A DNA stretch of 64,000 nt from Maribacter arcticus. GTDB taxonomy: Bacteria > Bacteroidota > Bacteroidia > Flavobacteriales > Flavobacteriaceae. Positions 36,628-45,031 of this stretch are shown in pieces. The stretch's first letter is position 1. Each line of letters begins with the position of its first letter. The DNA is taken from positions 1 through 64,000 of the forward strand of contig NZ_FUYL01000010.1 of assembly GCF_900167935.1 (NCBI RefSeq), given 5' to 3'. The position numbers and the translations under genes were made by a program. A model generated the notes under the pieces. That model did no database searches and had not been told where the DNA came from. It worked only from the letters and a program-made list of their open reading frames with translations.

Positions 36628-37403
36628 ATGAAAAAAGAGTTTAAAAAAGCAAATGCAGTACCCTATTTCTTAAGTGCTAGCTTGGGTATTTTAGCCCTTG
36701 TAGCTTGTAGCAATGAAAGTACTGCCGAAATTACATACGATGATGATTCTGATGAGCCTATTGTAACAGAGTTACATGCTGCATATGCTGCTTTTAATAC
36801 AGATGCGGTAACTGTTTATTTAGAGGGGTCTGAAGTGGTTATAGAAACCACTGGGTTGCCAAACCACGAGACGACTTACTGGGGAGAAGGAAATGCCCTT
36901 TACAGAGAAGAACCAGATGTTGCCAATACACCAAGTATTATATCGAGCAATAACAATGCAACTACCATTCGAGTGGATGCTACCCCTAACCTTTCTGGTA
37001 ATTCGGTGACTACAGATTTCAATACAATAGGTATTGTGCCGTTAGTGGGTCTTCAATTTTCAATGATCAAGAAGGTGGTGGTCCCTTAGATCAGGCAGCT
37101 GCTAGTTTAGATTGGACAGGTGCTCATATTGGCCCTGGTGTATATCACTACCATTTAGAACCAAAAGCATTTAGTGATGATGACGAAAATTTAGTAGGTG
37201 TTTTGTTGGATGGAGTATTTCTTTACGGAAGAAAATGTAATGCTACCGGAGATTATCCTGCAGATTTAGATGCTTCTGGTGGGCATACCACTACTACACA
37301 ATATACTGATGGTCTAGAAGAATACCATTATCACATTATCAACGAAATTTATTCAACAACAGGGTCCTACCTTGCATTTGCAGGACCTTATCAAGGATAT
37401 TAA
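36628..37403 (+). pseudogene. YHYH-domain lipoprotein gene, frameshifted
   Basis: The reading from 36628 encodes a lipoprotein signal (ILALVAC) and the first ~135 residues, up to TTDFNTIGI. At about 37036 the frame shifts: the continuation IAVSG-like segment, SIFNDQEGGGPLDQAAASLDW, then the diagnostic YHYH twice (GPGVYHYH and EEYHYHII), lies in the +2 frame from 37038 to 37403. One deleted base near 37033-37040 explains both halves. The full protein would be about 258 residues, a YHYH-domain surface protein of unknown function. A sequencing error cannot be excluded. Confidence 0.8.
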
Positions 37404-37406
37404 TAT

Positions 37407-38036
37407 ATGAAAGCTCCTCTACTATTTTCTTTAATCTACTTTACCCTTTTTTTATTGGGTAGTTGTAATGAAAACCCTGAATCTAAATCTATTGTGGCTA
37501 CTGATATAGTCATTAAAGAAGAAACAAAATTTAAAGAGGAGCTTTCTTTAAATCAACTAGAAGGTACTTGGTATTATAAAAACTCACCTTATAATGGTTT
37601 TAGTATAGCCGTACATGATAATGGAACATTGGCAGAAAAGGTGGGGTTTTTTAATGGCAAAAGAGAAGGTATAGCAGAGAAATGGTCTGAAGCTGGTGTT
37701 TTACGGGTAGCATATCATTATAAAAATAACCGTCTTGAAGGTTCTTATAAAAGTTGGTGGGAAAATGGCCAACTAGCACAAGAAGCTAACTATGTTAATG
37801 GTAATATGGATGGAATAGAAAAAAAATGGTATCCAGATGGTCAATTGGCAAAAGAGCGAAAATTGGTAAATGGCAAAGAAAACGGACTTCAAAAAGCGTG
37901 GTTACAGAATGGAACTTTATATGTGAATTATGAAGCTAAAAACGGACGTATTTTTGGATTACGTAGAGCAAATTCTTGTTATCAATTAGAAGATGAAGTT
38001 GTTGTAAGAGATGAAAATGTTTTAAAAAATGAATAA
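37407..38036 (+). CDS. MORN-repeat (YwqK-like) lipoprotein
   Basis: A 209-residue lipoprotein, signal ending LLGSC. From about residue 60 it has at least four MORN-variant repeats with the pattern W-x-NG-x-L-x-xE-x-x-Y-x-NG-x-x-x-G (for example SWWENGQLAQEANYVNGNMDG and KKWYPDGQLAKERKLVNGKENG). The YwqK antitoxin name used for this family does not imply a toxin here, and none is adjacent. It starts 3 bp after the YHYH frame and its end overlaps the SCO gene by 8 bp, so the four genes form one transcript. The role is unknown; surface binding or scaffold is an inference. Confidence 0.88.
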   Translation: MKAPLLFSLIYFTLFLLGSCNENPESKSIVATDIVIKEETKFKEELSLNQLEGTWYYKNSPYNGFSIAVHDNGTLAEKVGFFNGKREGIAEKWSEAGVLRVAYHYKNNRLEGSYKSWWENGQLAQEANYVNGNMDGIEKKWYPDGQLAKERKLVNGKENGLQKAWLQNGTLYVNYEAKNGRIFGLRRANSCYQLEDEVVVRDENVLKNE

Positions 38037-38700
38037 GTTAATAATAGTACTGATTTTAATAGTTATTGCAAGTTGTAAAGACACAGTGAAAAAGGAAAAT
38101 ATTCAGGTAACTGAAACCAGTAGGGTAGAGCACTTGCCATATTATAACGATGAGTCATTTACACCACATTGGCTTACCCCAAATACTGAAGAGGAAAAAC
38201 AATTTCATAAAATACCTGATTTTAAATTAGTCGATCAGTTGGGAGATACGTTGACCCAAAAGTCCTTTGAAAATAAAATATACATTACCGATTTCTTCTT
38301 TACGAGTTGTCCAGGTATATGCCTAAAGATGACCAATAACATGACTAAGGTTCAAGAAGCTTTTATCGATAATCCTGAGGTTTCAATGCTATCCCATTCA
38401 GTAACTCCTTCAATTGATTCCGTTTCTGTACTAAAAACCTACGCCAATAAAAATGGGATTATCGATTCTAAATGGCATTTAGTTACTGGTGATAAAACAG
38501 AGATTTATAACCTTGGTAGAAACCAATACTTTGTAGAAAATGATTTAGGTATTCCAAAAGATATTACTGACTTTTTACATACCGAAAACTTCCTTTTAAT
38601 TGATAAGAATAAGCACATTCGAGGTATTTATAATGGTCTAAACAGAGCATCAATTACTCAATTAATTACTGATGCTGAAGCCTTATTAAAGGAAATCTAA
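38029..38700 (+). CDS. SCO1/SenC-family copper/thiol lipoprotein
   Basis: A 223-residue lipoprotein (signal ending VIASC, Cys16) with a thioredoxin-like SCO domain. The copper motif CPGIC (Cys94, Cys98) follows the FFFTSC strand, and a conserved His sits near FLHTENFLLID. SCO proteins deliver copper to the Cu_A site of cytochrome c oxidase or act as thiol-disulfide oxidoreductases. It ends an operon with YHYH, MORN and EF-hand genes. No oxidase genes are in the window. Homologous neighbours suggest an envelope metal or redox function, not more. Confidence 0.92.
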   Translation: MNKLIIVLILIVIASCKDTVKKENIQVTETSRVEHLPYYNDESFTPHWLTPNTEEEKQFHKIPDFKLVDQLGDTLTQKSFENKIYITDFFFTSCPGICLKMTNNMTKVQEAFIDNPEVSMLSHSVTPSIDSVSVLKTYANKNGIIDSKWHLVTGDKTEIYNLGRNQYFVENDLGIPKDITDFLHTENFLLIDKNKHIRGIYNGLNRASITQLITDAEALLKEI

Positions 38701-38820
38701 TTTTACTGATTTTAAGATAATTAGTATAACCCTCTCCTTAATAAAAAATCCCTACTTTTATAAGACTTACAAACATGCTTCCCCGGTTTTTAAGAGCATT
38801 AACATTTAAATACAAATGAT

Positions 38821-39891
38821 ATGCCTATATATATGGATCGCCACGATGTGGCAGAAGAGGTAACTGCTGAAATTGTTGCCACTATACATAAGGAAGATCT
38901 TCGAATTCAACACCAATATTGCTGCAAGGGTCTTACCTATTGGTATGACGATATTAGAAAAACAGCTTTTTGCTTGGTAGAGGCACCTAATAAAGAAGCT
39001 ATTACAGAAATGCATGCTCAAGCACATGGTGAGGTGCCAAATACAATCATTGAAGTTGATGCCAGTATTGTTGAATCATTTTTAGGTCGAATAGAGGATC
39101 CTACAAAATCTCAAAAAACAGAATTGAATATTGTTAATGATCCTGCTTTTAGAATTCTAGTGGTACTTCAACTTTTTGAAAACGAACTTACGACTGTTCC
39201 TGACAACAAACTGTTCACATTGATTAAAACGATTACAGAAAAAAATGAAGGTCGTTTGATTAAAAACTCCAGTAACTACCTATTAATTTCTTTTACCTCC
39301 ACCACTAAGGCCATTAATGCATCGTTGTCCATAAAAAAGGTTTTTTCTGACTCTAATTCGAACACTAAACAATTGTGTATTGGGGTAAGTGCCGGTGTAC
39401 CTGTGACCAAAGAACATGGTTTTTTTGAAGAAACAATTAAAACTGCAAAACGCTTAACCGCTATTTCAAAACAACAAATTGTTATCACTTCAGAAGTAAA
39501 GGAATTATTTGAAAGTGAAAATCAGAACTTACGGTTATCAACCAATGAAATAAAAACACTACCAATTCAAGAAGAACAGTTTTTAAATAGTCTAATGAAT
39601 TACTTAGACAGTGAATGGCAGAATCCTGATTTAGGTGTCGAGAAGTTTTGTTCACATTTAGGTTTGAGCACTTCTCAACTGTATCGAAAAACGAAAAGCA
39701 TATTACATACGTCCACGAATAATTTAATTCAAGAACATAGATTAGAAAAGGCATTAGAATTTTTACGTAGAAAGAATAAAACTATCTCTGAAATTGCTTT
39801 TGAAACAGGCTTCAATAGTGCTGCCTATTTTACAAAGTGTTTTCATAAAAAGTACGGGGTTTCGCCATCCTCCTTTATGAAAAATGCTTAA
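38821..39891 (+). CDS. DUF4242/degenerate-cyclase/AraC regulator
   Basis: A 356-residue protein of three parts. Residues 1-95 form a DUF4242 domain (SCO4226-like nickel-binding fold) with LTYWYDDIRKTAFCLVEAP and the HAQAHGEVPNTIIEV signature. Residues about 105-235 resemble a class III nucleotide cyclase homology domain: GRLIKNSSNYLLISF aligns with GRVVK-GDG-FLAVF, and IGVSAGVPVTKEHGFFEETIKTAKRL with the IGIHAGEP-x-DLFG-x-TVNLAARL segment. Metal-binding Asp and GDG are lost, so it is probably a dead, ligand-sensing cyclase fold. Residues 255-356 are an AraC/XylS DNA-binding domain (SEIAFETGFNSAAYFTKCFHKKYGVSPSSF). It is followed by mddA-like, haemoglobin and oxidase genes. A paralogue lies at 61435. 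Confidence 0.8.
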   Translation: MPIYMDRHDVAEEVTAEIVATIHKEDLRIQHQYCCKGLTYWYDDIRKTAFCLVEAPNKEAITEMHAQAHGEVPNTIIEVDASIVESFLGRIEDPTKSQKTELNIVNDPAFRILVVLQLFENELTTVPDNKLFTLIKTITEKNEGRLIKNSSNYLLISFTSTTKAINASLSIKKVFSDSNSNTKQLCIGVSAGVPVTKEHGFFEETIKTAKRLTAISKQQIVITSEVKELFESENQNLRLSTNEIKTLPIQEEQFLNSLMNYLDSEWQNPDLGVEKFCSHLGLSTSQLYRKTKSILHTSTNNLIQEHRLEKALEFLRRKNKTISEIAFETGFNSAAYFTKCFHKKYGVSPSSFMKNA

Positions 39892-40011
39892 CAAATTGAA
39901 ATAAAAGGAATTACACCCTGAACGAATTGTTATAGTGTTTGGTTGAAATGTAGAATTTATTATAAAAAAGCATGACTAGCTTTGGTATAAACAACCAAAA
40001 CACTTCAAGTC

Positions 40012-40761
40012 ATGAAAAATATTTTAATACTCATTTACGGAATTTTAGCCTACATTATTTTTCTGGTTTCTTTTCTATATTCTATTGGCTTCGTCAATAA
40101 TTTTTGGGTGCTTAAAGGCATAGACACGGGTACTGAAATTGATATGATGACCGCTCTTTTGACCAATATCAGCTTATTGAGCTTATTTGCAATTCAACAT
40201 AGCGTTATGGCTAGACCAGCTTTTAAAAATTGGTGGGTTAAAATAATTGGTAAGCCTGCAGAAAGAAGCACGTATATTCTACTGACCAGCCTAACATTGT
40301 TACTCATTTTTTGGAAATGGCAACCTATGACTGATACCGTTTGGACGGTTGAAAATAGTACCATCGCGATGGGTATACAAGTTCTTTATTTTATAGGATG
40401 GTTAATTGTATTGTTATCCACTTTTATGATAAGTCATTTCGAACTCTTTGGTCTTACTCAAATTGTAGACAATCTTAAAAATAGAGTTTCAAAATCTCCA
40501 TCCTTCCAAGTCAACTATTTCTACGGATTGGTTCGGCATCCAATAATGTTGGGTTTTTTAATCGCATTTTGGGCAACCCCAACCATGACTACAGGGCACT
40601 TACTATTTGCTGTAGTAACTACGGTCTATATTCTGATAGCAGTAAAGTTCTTAGAAGAAAGAGACCTAAAGAAAGCATTAGGTGATACCTATGTTTCCTA
40701 TCAAAAAAAGGTGCCGATGCTTATTCCATTTACCAAATTATCAAAACAACAATCACTTTAA
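40012..40761 (+). CDS. mddA: MddA-like methanethiol S-methyltransferase (ICMT/NnrU family)
   Basis: A 249-residue membrane protein with about six helices in the isoprenylcysteine methyltransferase-like/NnrU fold. The AIQHSVMARPAFKNWW segment and the C-terminal YGLVRHPIMLGFLIAFW and KFLEERDLKKALGDTYVSYQ blocks are typical of MddA, which methylates methanethiol to dimethyl sulfide using S-adenosylmethionine. The truncated haemoglobin gene starts 12 bp later, so the two look operonic. The upstream DUF4242/AraC regulator is 120 bp away on the same strand. Other membrane methyltransferases of this superfamily cannot be fully excluded. Confidence 0.7.
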   Translation: MKNILILIYGILAYIIFLVSFLYSIGFVNNFWVLKGIDTGTEIDMMTALLTNISLLSLFAIQHSVMARPAFKNWWVKIIGKPAERSTYILLTSLTLLLIFWKWQPMTDTVWTVENSTIAMGIQVLYFIGWLIVLLSTFMISHFELFGLTQIVDNLKNRVSKSPSFQVNYFYGLVRHPIMLGFLIAFWATPTMTTGHLLFAVVTTVYILIAVKFLEERDLKKALGDTYVSYQKKVPMLIPFTKLSKQQSL

Positions 40762-40773
40762 AACCTATATATT

Positions 40774-41148
40774 ATGAATAAATCACTTTTTGAACGTCTA
40801 GGAGGAAGAGCAGGAATCTCCACAATTGTTGATAACACCGTTACTAACCATATGGAAAACCCAGCCGTTAACGCTAGGTTCCTACCATTAAAAGATCAAC
40901 CGCAACGTCTGGCTATAATTAAAAGCCATACTATCGATTTTTTTAGTGCCGGTAGTGGCGGACCAGCAACCTATACCGGAAAAGATATGGTCACTGCCCA
41001 TACAGGAATGAATATAAGTCCTGGAGAATATATGCATGTGATGGATGATATTTTCAAAGCTTTGGATCAAAACGGTATTGATGAGGAATCCAAAAAAGAT
41101 GTCCTTGCTATATTGTGGTCCTTAAAAGGAATGATGATATCAAAATAA
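40774..41148 (+). CDS. Group 1 truncated haemoglobin
   Basis: A 124-residue 2-on-2 globin. The SLFERLGGRAGISTIVDNTV start, the MVTAHTGMNIS block with the proximal His, and the FFSAGSGGPATYTGKDM segment match TrHb1 proteins. It binds O2, NO or other small ligands. Sitting between an MddA-like methyltransferase and a flavin oxidase, it may supply or scavenge oxygen or handle sulfur/NO chemistry (inference). It lies 12 bp after the methyltransferase and 23 bp before the oxidase. Confidence 0.92.
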   Translation: MNKSLFERLGGRAGISTIVDNTVTNHMENPAVNARFLPLKDQPQRLAIIKSHTIDFFSAGSGGPATYTGKDMVTAHTGMNISPGEYMHVMDDIFKALDQNGIDEESKKDVLAILWSLKGMMISK

Positions 41149-41171
41149 TACAATCACAAAAAAATAGAACC

Positions 41172-42563
41172 ATGAAAAACCTTAAACTACCTATCACAGA
41201 AAAACTTACAGAAAGCCTACGAAAGCAATTAAAAGGTAAGCTCATAACAACTAACGACATTTCGTATGACGAAGCACGAAAAGTTTATAACGCCATGATA
41301 GACAAACGTCCAGGGGCCATTGCAATGTGTACCAATGTGCATGATGTTAAAATAGCAGTTGACTTTGGTCGAAATAATAATCTACTTGTTGCAATTAGAG
41401 GAGGTGGCCATAATGGCGGCGGACTAGGATTGTGCGACGGCGGATTGGTCATTGACTTATCTGGTCTTAAGTCCATTTCTGTTAATACTGAAAATAATAC
41501 TGTACAAGTCGGTGGTGGGTGTATTTGGAATGAAGTGGATACAGCTACTCATGAGCACGGACTTGCCATACCTTCAGGAATGGTTTCTTCGACTGGTGTT
41601 GGCGGGCTTACCCTTGGTGGTGGCGTTGGCTATTTGGCACGTAAATACGGTCTTACTATTGATAATCTATTGGAAGCTGAAATGGTTTTAGCTGATGGCT
41701 CAATAGTTACGACTAATAAAAATAAGCATTCAGATTTATTCTGGGCAATTCGTGGTGGTGGTGGTAATTTTGGTGTAGTTACCGAGTTTACATTTAAGGC
41801 ACATAAACTTAAAACCGTGTATGGCGGACCAACCTTATGGCCCATTGAACAAGTTGAGGAAATTATGGAATGGTTTGATGGTTTTATAAGAACAGCTTCA
41901 GAGGATATTAACGGATTTATCGCCACAATGGTTATTCCTGAATCTCCGTTTCCTGCCCATTTACATAATAAGAAATTCTGCGGTATTGTTTGGTGCTATG
42001 TTGGTGATATGGCCAAGGCAGAAGAAGCTTTTGCCCCTATTTTAGCCAAAAAGCCAATCTTCGCACACGTGGGAGAAATGCCTTATCCTGCTATTCAGAC
42101 CATGTTCGATGGATTATTACCTACGGGAATGCAATGGTATTGGAGAGCCGATTTCTTCAATTCTTTAAATGCAGATATTCGTGCACAACATTTAAAATTC
42201 GGTTCTAAAATACCGACACCTTTATCACAAATGCATTTATACCCAATTACCGGTGCGGCGAGTAGAGTAGGAGCTACCGATACTCCTTGGGCATACCGTG
42301 ATGCGGAGTATTGTGGCGTATATATCGGTGTTGATCCCGACCCAAAAAATGCTGATAAAATTACAAAATGGTGTAAAGGGTATTATGAAGCACTACACCC
42401 TCATTCTGCTGGCGGCGCTTATTCTAATTTTATGATGGATGAAGGTCAAGAAAGGGTTCAAGCGAGCTATAAACAAAATTATGCACGATTAGCAGCTATC
42501 AAACATCAATATGACCCAACCAACTTTTTTAGAGTGAATCAAAATATTATTCCGAAATCGTAA
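41172..42563 (+). CDS. FAD-linked (berberine-bridge-type) oxidase
   Basis: A 463-residue PCMH-fold flavoprotein. His80 in AIRGGGHNGGG is the likely 8-alpha covalent FAD attachment. SSTGVGGLTLGGGVGYLARKYGLTIDNL is the family's FAD site, but the second covalent Cys found in bicovalent members is not present there. The C-terminal NFFRVNQNI block is the BBE domain. It oxidises an alcohol or sugar-like substrate with O2. I set the start at 41172 (MKNLKLPITEKL) because the longer frame begins inside the haemoglobin gene. It ends 25 bp before a broken DHFR-like gene. Confidence 0.88.
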   Translation: MKNLKLPITEKLTESLRKQLKGKLITTNDISYDEARKVYNAMIDKRPGAIAMCTNVHDVKIAVDFGRNNNLLVAIRGGGHNGGGLGLCDGGLVIDLSGLKSISVNTENNTVQVGGGCIWNEVDTATHEHGLAIPSGMVSSTGVGGLTLGGGVGYLARKYGLTIDNLLEAEMVLADGSIVTTNKNKHSDLFWAIRGGGGNFGVVTEFTFKAHKLKTVYGGPTLWPIEQVEEIMEWFDGFIRTASEDINGFIATMVIPESPFPAHLHNKKFCGIVWCYVGDMAKAEEAFAPILAKKPIFAHVGEMPYPAIQTMFDGLLPTGMQWYWRADFFNSLNADIRAQHLKFGSKIPTPLSQMHLYPITGAASRVGATDTPWAYRDAEYCGVYIGVDPDPKNADKITKWCKGYYEALHPHSAGGAYSNFMMDEGQERVQASYKQNYARLAAIKHQYDPTNFFRVNQNIIPKS

Positions 42564-42588
42564 TTTAAAGTGTTAAAAGTGAGGGGAA

Positions 42589-42956
42589 ATGAAAAAGGTT
42601 GTGTACTATGTAACCGTATCAATTGATGGATTTATTTGCGGACTCGATGCTGATGTACGCGGTTTTGTCAGCGAAGAAAACGGAGTCAAACAATACCTGA
42701 TGTTAAAATTGATAAAATAAGAGTTAAAAAAGACTTCAAAACTGATATCTATTGATGTGGCGGAGGCATTTTCGTAGGTTGGTTATTAGAACATAAACTT
42801 ATTGATGTACTAAAGATAAAATTGAATCCTTTACTACTGGGTGATGGTATTCGTTTATTCGGCGATTCAAAACAAGGTTATAAATTGAATCTTACGGATA
42901 CCCAATCATATGACGGAGGGTTAGTTTTTAACACCTACAATATTATATATAAATAG
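42589..42956 (+). pseudogene. Broken DHFR/RibD-C-family reductase gene
   Basis: The first 43 codons (42589-42720) give MKKVVYYVTVSIDGFICGLDADVRGFV, then a TAA stop, matching the N-terminus of RibD-C/DHFR-like reductases. After a gap, 42723-42956 gives KKDFKTDIY, a TGA stop in place of the usual Trp, then CGGGIFVGWLLEHKLIDVLKIKLNPLLLGDG and FNTYNIIYK, the C-terminal half. About 50 central residues (with the GRKTYE region) are missing. The gene carries a deletion and two stops, so it is not functional. Confidence 0.85.
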
Positions 42957-42985
42957 TTTATAGGTTTAACAACCATTTTAAACCA

Positions 42986-43019
42986 AAAAAGCCTGTAAAT
43001 ATAGGTTTACAGGCTTTTT
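42986..43019. terminator. Bidirectional intrinsic terminator
   Basis: AAAAAGCCTGTAAA pairs perfectly with TTTACAGGCTTTTT, 6-nt loop. A and T tracts on both sides let it serve the plus-strand genes and the minus-strand DJ-1 gene. Confidence 0.88.
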
Positions 43020-43040
43020 ACTATTTTAAAACTTAATGTC

Positions 43041-43718
43041 TTATTTCAAAGAAGCTAAAAGTTTTTCAGCAACTAATTCTGATGATGCAGGGTTTTGACC
43101 TGTAATCAAATTACCATCTTGAATTGCATAAGCAGCCCAGTCTTCTTTCTTAGAATAGATCCCGCCATTTTCCTTCAACATATCTTCTACTAAGAAAGGA
43201 ACTACGTTGGTTAATTGAACCGCAGCTTCTTCAGTGTTAGTAAATCCGGTAACTTTTTTGCCTTTCACTAACGGACTTCCATCTTTTCCTTTAACTCCTT
43301 TTAGAGCTGCTGGAGCGTGACATACAAATGCTACAGGTTTTTCTTTAGCGTTAAATGTTTCAATCAATTTAATCGATGTAGCATCGTTCGCTAAATCCCA
43401 CAACGGTCCGTGTCCACCTGGGTAGAAAACCGCATCGAAATCTGAGGCATTAATGTCTGCTAATACCTTAGTATTGGCAATAATATCTTGAGCCGCTTTA
43501 TCACCTTTAAAACGCTTAGTATCTTTAGTCTGCGCATCTTCGGTATCACTACTAGGATCAATAGGGGCTTGGCCTCCTTTTGGCGTAGCTACTGTAATAG
43601 TAGCACCTTTGTCTAATAAAGCGTAATACGGAGCAGCAAACTCTTCAATCCAAAATCCTGTTTTCTTTCCTGTGTCTCCCAATGTATCATGAGAGGTCAA
43701 TACAAATAATATTTTCAT
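43041..43718 (-). CDS. DJ-1/PfpI-family protein (Hsp31/glyoxalase III-like)
   Basis: A 225-residue DJ-1/PfpI protein with the nucleophile elbow FVCHAPAAL (Cys133) and the GGHGPLWDL block. The arrangement fits the Hsp31-like class, which deglycates or converts methylglyoxal to lactate without glutathione. It lies 35 bp downstream of the CurA-like reductase and probably forms one operon with it. The operon has a candidate TetR site. Together they suggest carbonyl/electrophile detoxification. Confidence 0.9.
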   Translation of the reverse strand: MKILFVLTSHDTLGDTGKKTGFWIEEFAAPYYALLDKGATITVATPKGGQAPIDPSSDTEDAQTKDTKRFKGDKAAQDIIANTKVLADINASDFDAVFYPGGHGPLWDLANDATSIKLIETFNAKEKPVAFVCHAPAALKGVKGKDGSPLVKGKKVTGFTNTEEAAVQLTNVVPFLVEDMLKENGGIYSKKEDWAAYAIQDGNLITGQNPASSELVAEKLLASLK

Positions 43719-43753
43719 TTTCTATTTTTTTTGATTTATAACTAATTGCTTTG

Positions 43754-44752
43754 TTAAACCTTAACTATCATTTTTCCTTTATTTTTCCCTGCCATCATAT
43801 CTAAAAATGCTTGGGGAGTGTTTTCGAAACCTTCTACAATTGTTTCTTTGTAAGTCAATTTACCTTCACCTAACCAAGTAACTAAATGCTTCATGGCTTC
43901 TGGGAATTTATCCGCATAATTTGAAACAATAAACCCTTGCATTAAGGCGCTATTCTTCACTAAGAAAGGCTGTACGCTTAGACCTGTTGGTAATTCGGTA
44001 TTATTGTAAACCGATATTGCTCCACAAATAATCATACGTGCAAATCTGTTTATACTGAACAACACCGCATCAGAAATTGGTCCGCCAACATTATCAAAAT
44101 AAATATCTACACCATTGGGAGCTGCTTTTTGAATAGCAGACTTCATATCTTTTGTGGTTTTGTAATTAATACCGTGGTCAAAACCAAGTTCTGAAGTCAA
44201 CATATTCACTTTCTCATCCGACCCAGCAATACCAATAACATTAAGGCCAAGTATTTTACCTATTTGACCAACAACACTACCTACGGCACCTGCCGCACCA
44301 GACACGACCAAAGTTTCTCCTTTTTTAGGTTTTCCAATTTCATGGAGTCCTAAAAAGGCGGTTAAGCCGGTCATACCTACGATACCTAAATAGACACTTA
44401 AAGGAGCCTTATTTTTATCTACTTTCTGTAAACCTTCACCATTAGAAGCTTGTTGCGTTTTCCATGGTAACATTCCAGCTACAAAATCACCTTTTTTAAA
44501 GTTATCATTTTTGGTTTCAATAACTTCTGCAACTACACCTGAACTAATAGGCTGCCCTACTTCGAAAGGGGGTATATAAGATTTAGAATCGCTCATTCGG
44601 CCACGTAAATAGGGGTCTACTGAGATATATGTAGAATGTAAAAGAATTTCTCCTTCAGATAATGTTACGTTATTTTCCTGCTCTTTAAATTCGAAATCTG
44701 CTAGGGTAGGAGTACCGATTGGGCGTTGTTTTAAATTTATTGACTTAATCAT
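43754..44752 (-). CDS. CurA/PTGR-like NADP-dependent alkenal reductase
   Basis: A 332-residue zinc-independent medium-chain reductase (leukotriene B4 dehydrogenase/curcumin reductase class). The Rossmann region is VSGAAGAVGSVVGQIGK, followed by GIAGSDEKV and YFDNVGGPISD. Such enzymes reduce alpha,beta-unsaturated carbonyls with NADPH. A -7 box TACCTTTG (44869-44876, minus) and the palindrome GAATG-AA-CATTC (44887-44898) lie upstream. The same arrangement precedes the tetR operon at 51340. The leader is about 110 nt. Confidence 0.92.
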   Translation of the reverse strand: MIKSINLKQRPIGTPTLADFEFKEQENNVTLSEGEILLHSTYISVDPYLRGRMSDSKSYIPPFEVGQPISSGVVAEVIETKNDNFKKGDFVAGMLPWKTQQASNGEGLQKVDKNKAPLSVYLGIVGMTGLTAFLGLHEIGKPKKGETLVVSGAAGAVGSVVGQIGKILGLNVIGIAGSDEKVNMLTSELGFDHGINYKTTKDMKSAIQKAAPNGVDIYFDNVGGPISDAVLFSINRFARMIICGAISVYNNTELPTGLSVQPFLVKNSALMQGFIVSNYADKFPEAMKHLVTWLGEGKLTYKETIVEGFENTPQAFLDMMAGKNKGKMIVKV

Positions 44753-44868
44753 TATAAATATATTTACCTCATTAATAATTCATTCACTAAAGTTTGTTAT
44801 AGTTAAAGAGTTGACCTTTACACTACGTAGCTAAACTCAAGCTTTCGTATTTATTTCTAATTGTTATT

Positions 44869-44876
44869 CAAAGGTA
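44869..44876 (-). promoter_or_regulatory. -7 box of the CurA-like reductase operon
   Basis: On the minus strand TACCTTTG matches TAnnTTTG. The operator-like palindrome lies 10 bp upstream, within the spacer expected between the -33 and -7 elements. Confidence 0.6.
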
Positions 44877-44886
44877 TTACAATAAA

Positions 44887-44898
44887 GAATGAACATTC
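44887..44898. promoter_or_regulatory. Putative TetR operator, CurA/DJ-1 promoter
   Basis: GAATGAACATTC is a perfect 5-bp inverted repeat around AA. The same half-sites occur around TT at 51374-51385 before tetR. Both lie directly upstream of a -7 box. Confidence 0.6.
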
Positions 44899-45031
44899 AT
44901 TTTTTAACATAGGTTTAATTAATTAAAAAAATATACAATAAAATATAAAACAGCATAAAGCGCATTGAATATTATTATTCTTTAACCTTTCCTTTTCCTC
45001 ACTTACCATTTTACCTCAATTGGTAATAGAA

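Noticed and set aside
37407..38036. YwqK toxin-antitoxin system
   Set aside because: The family name is historical; the protein is a MORN lipoprotein in an envelope operon and no toxin-like gene is adjacent.
39130..39530. Active adenylate/guanylate cyclase
   Set aside because: Metal-binding Asp and GDG residues are replaced in both paralogues, so only a fold relationship is claimed.
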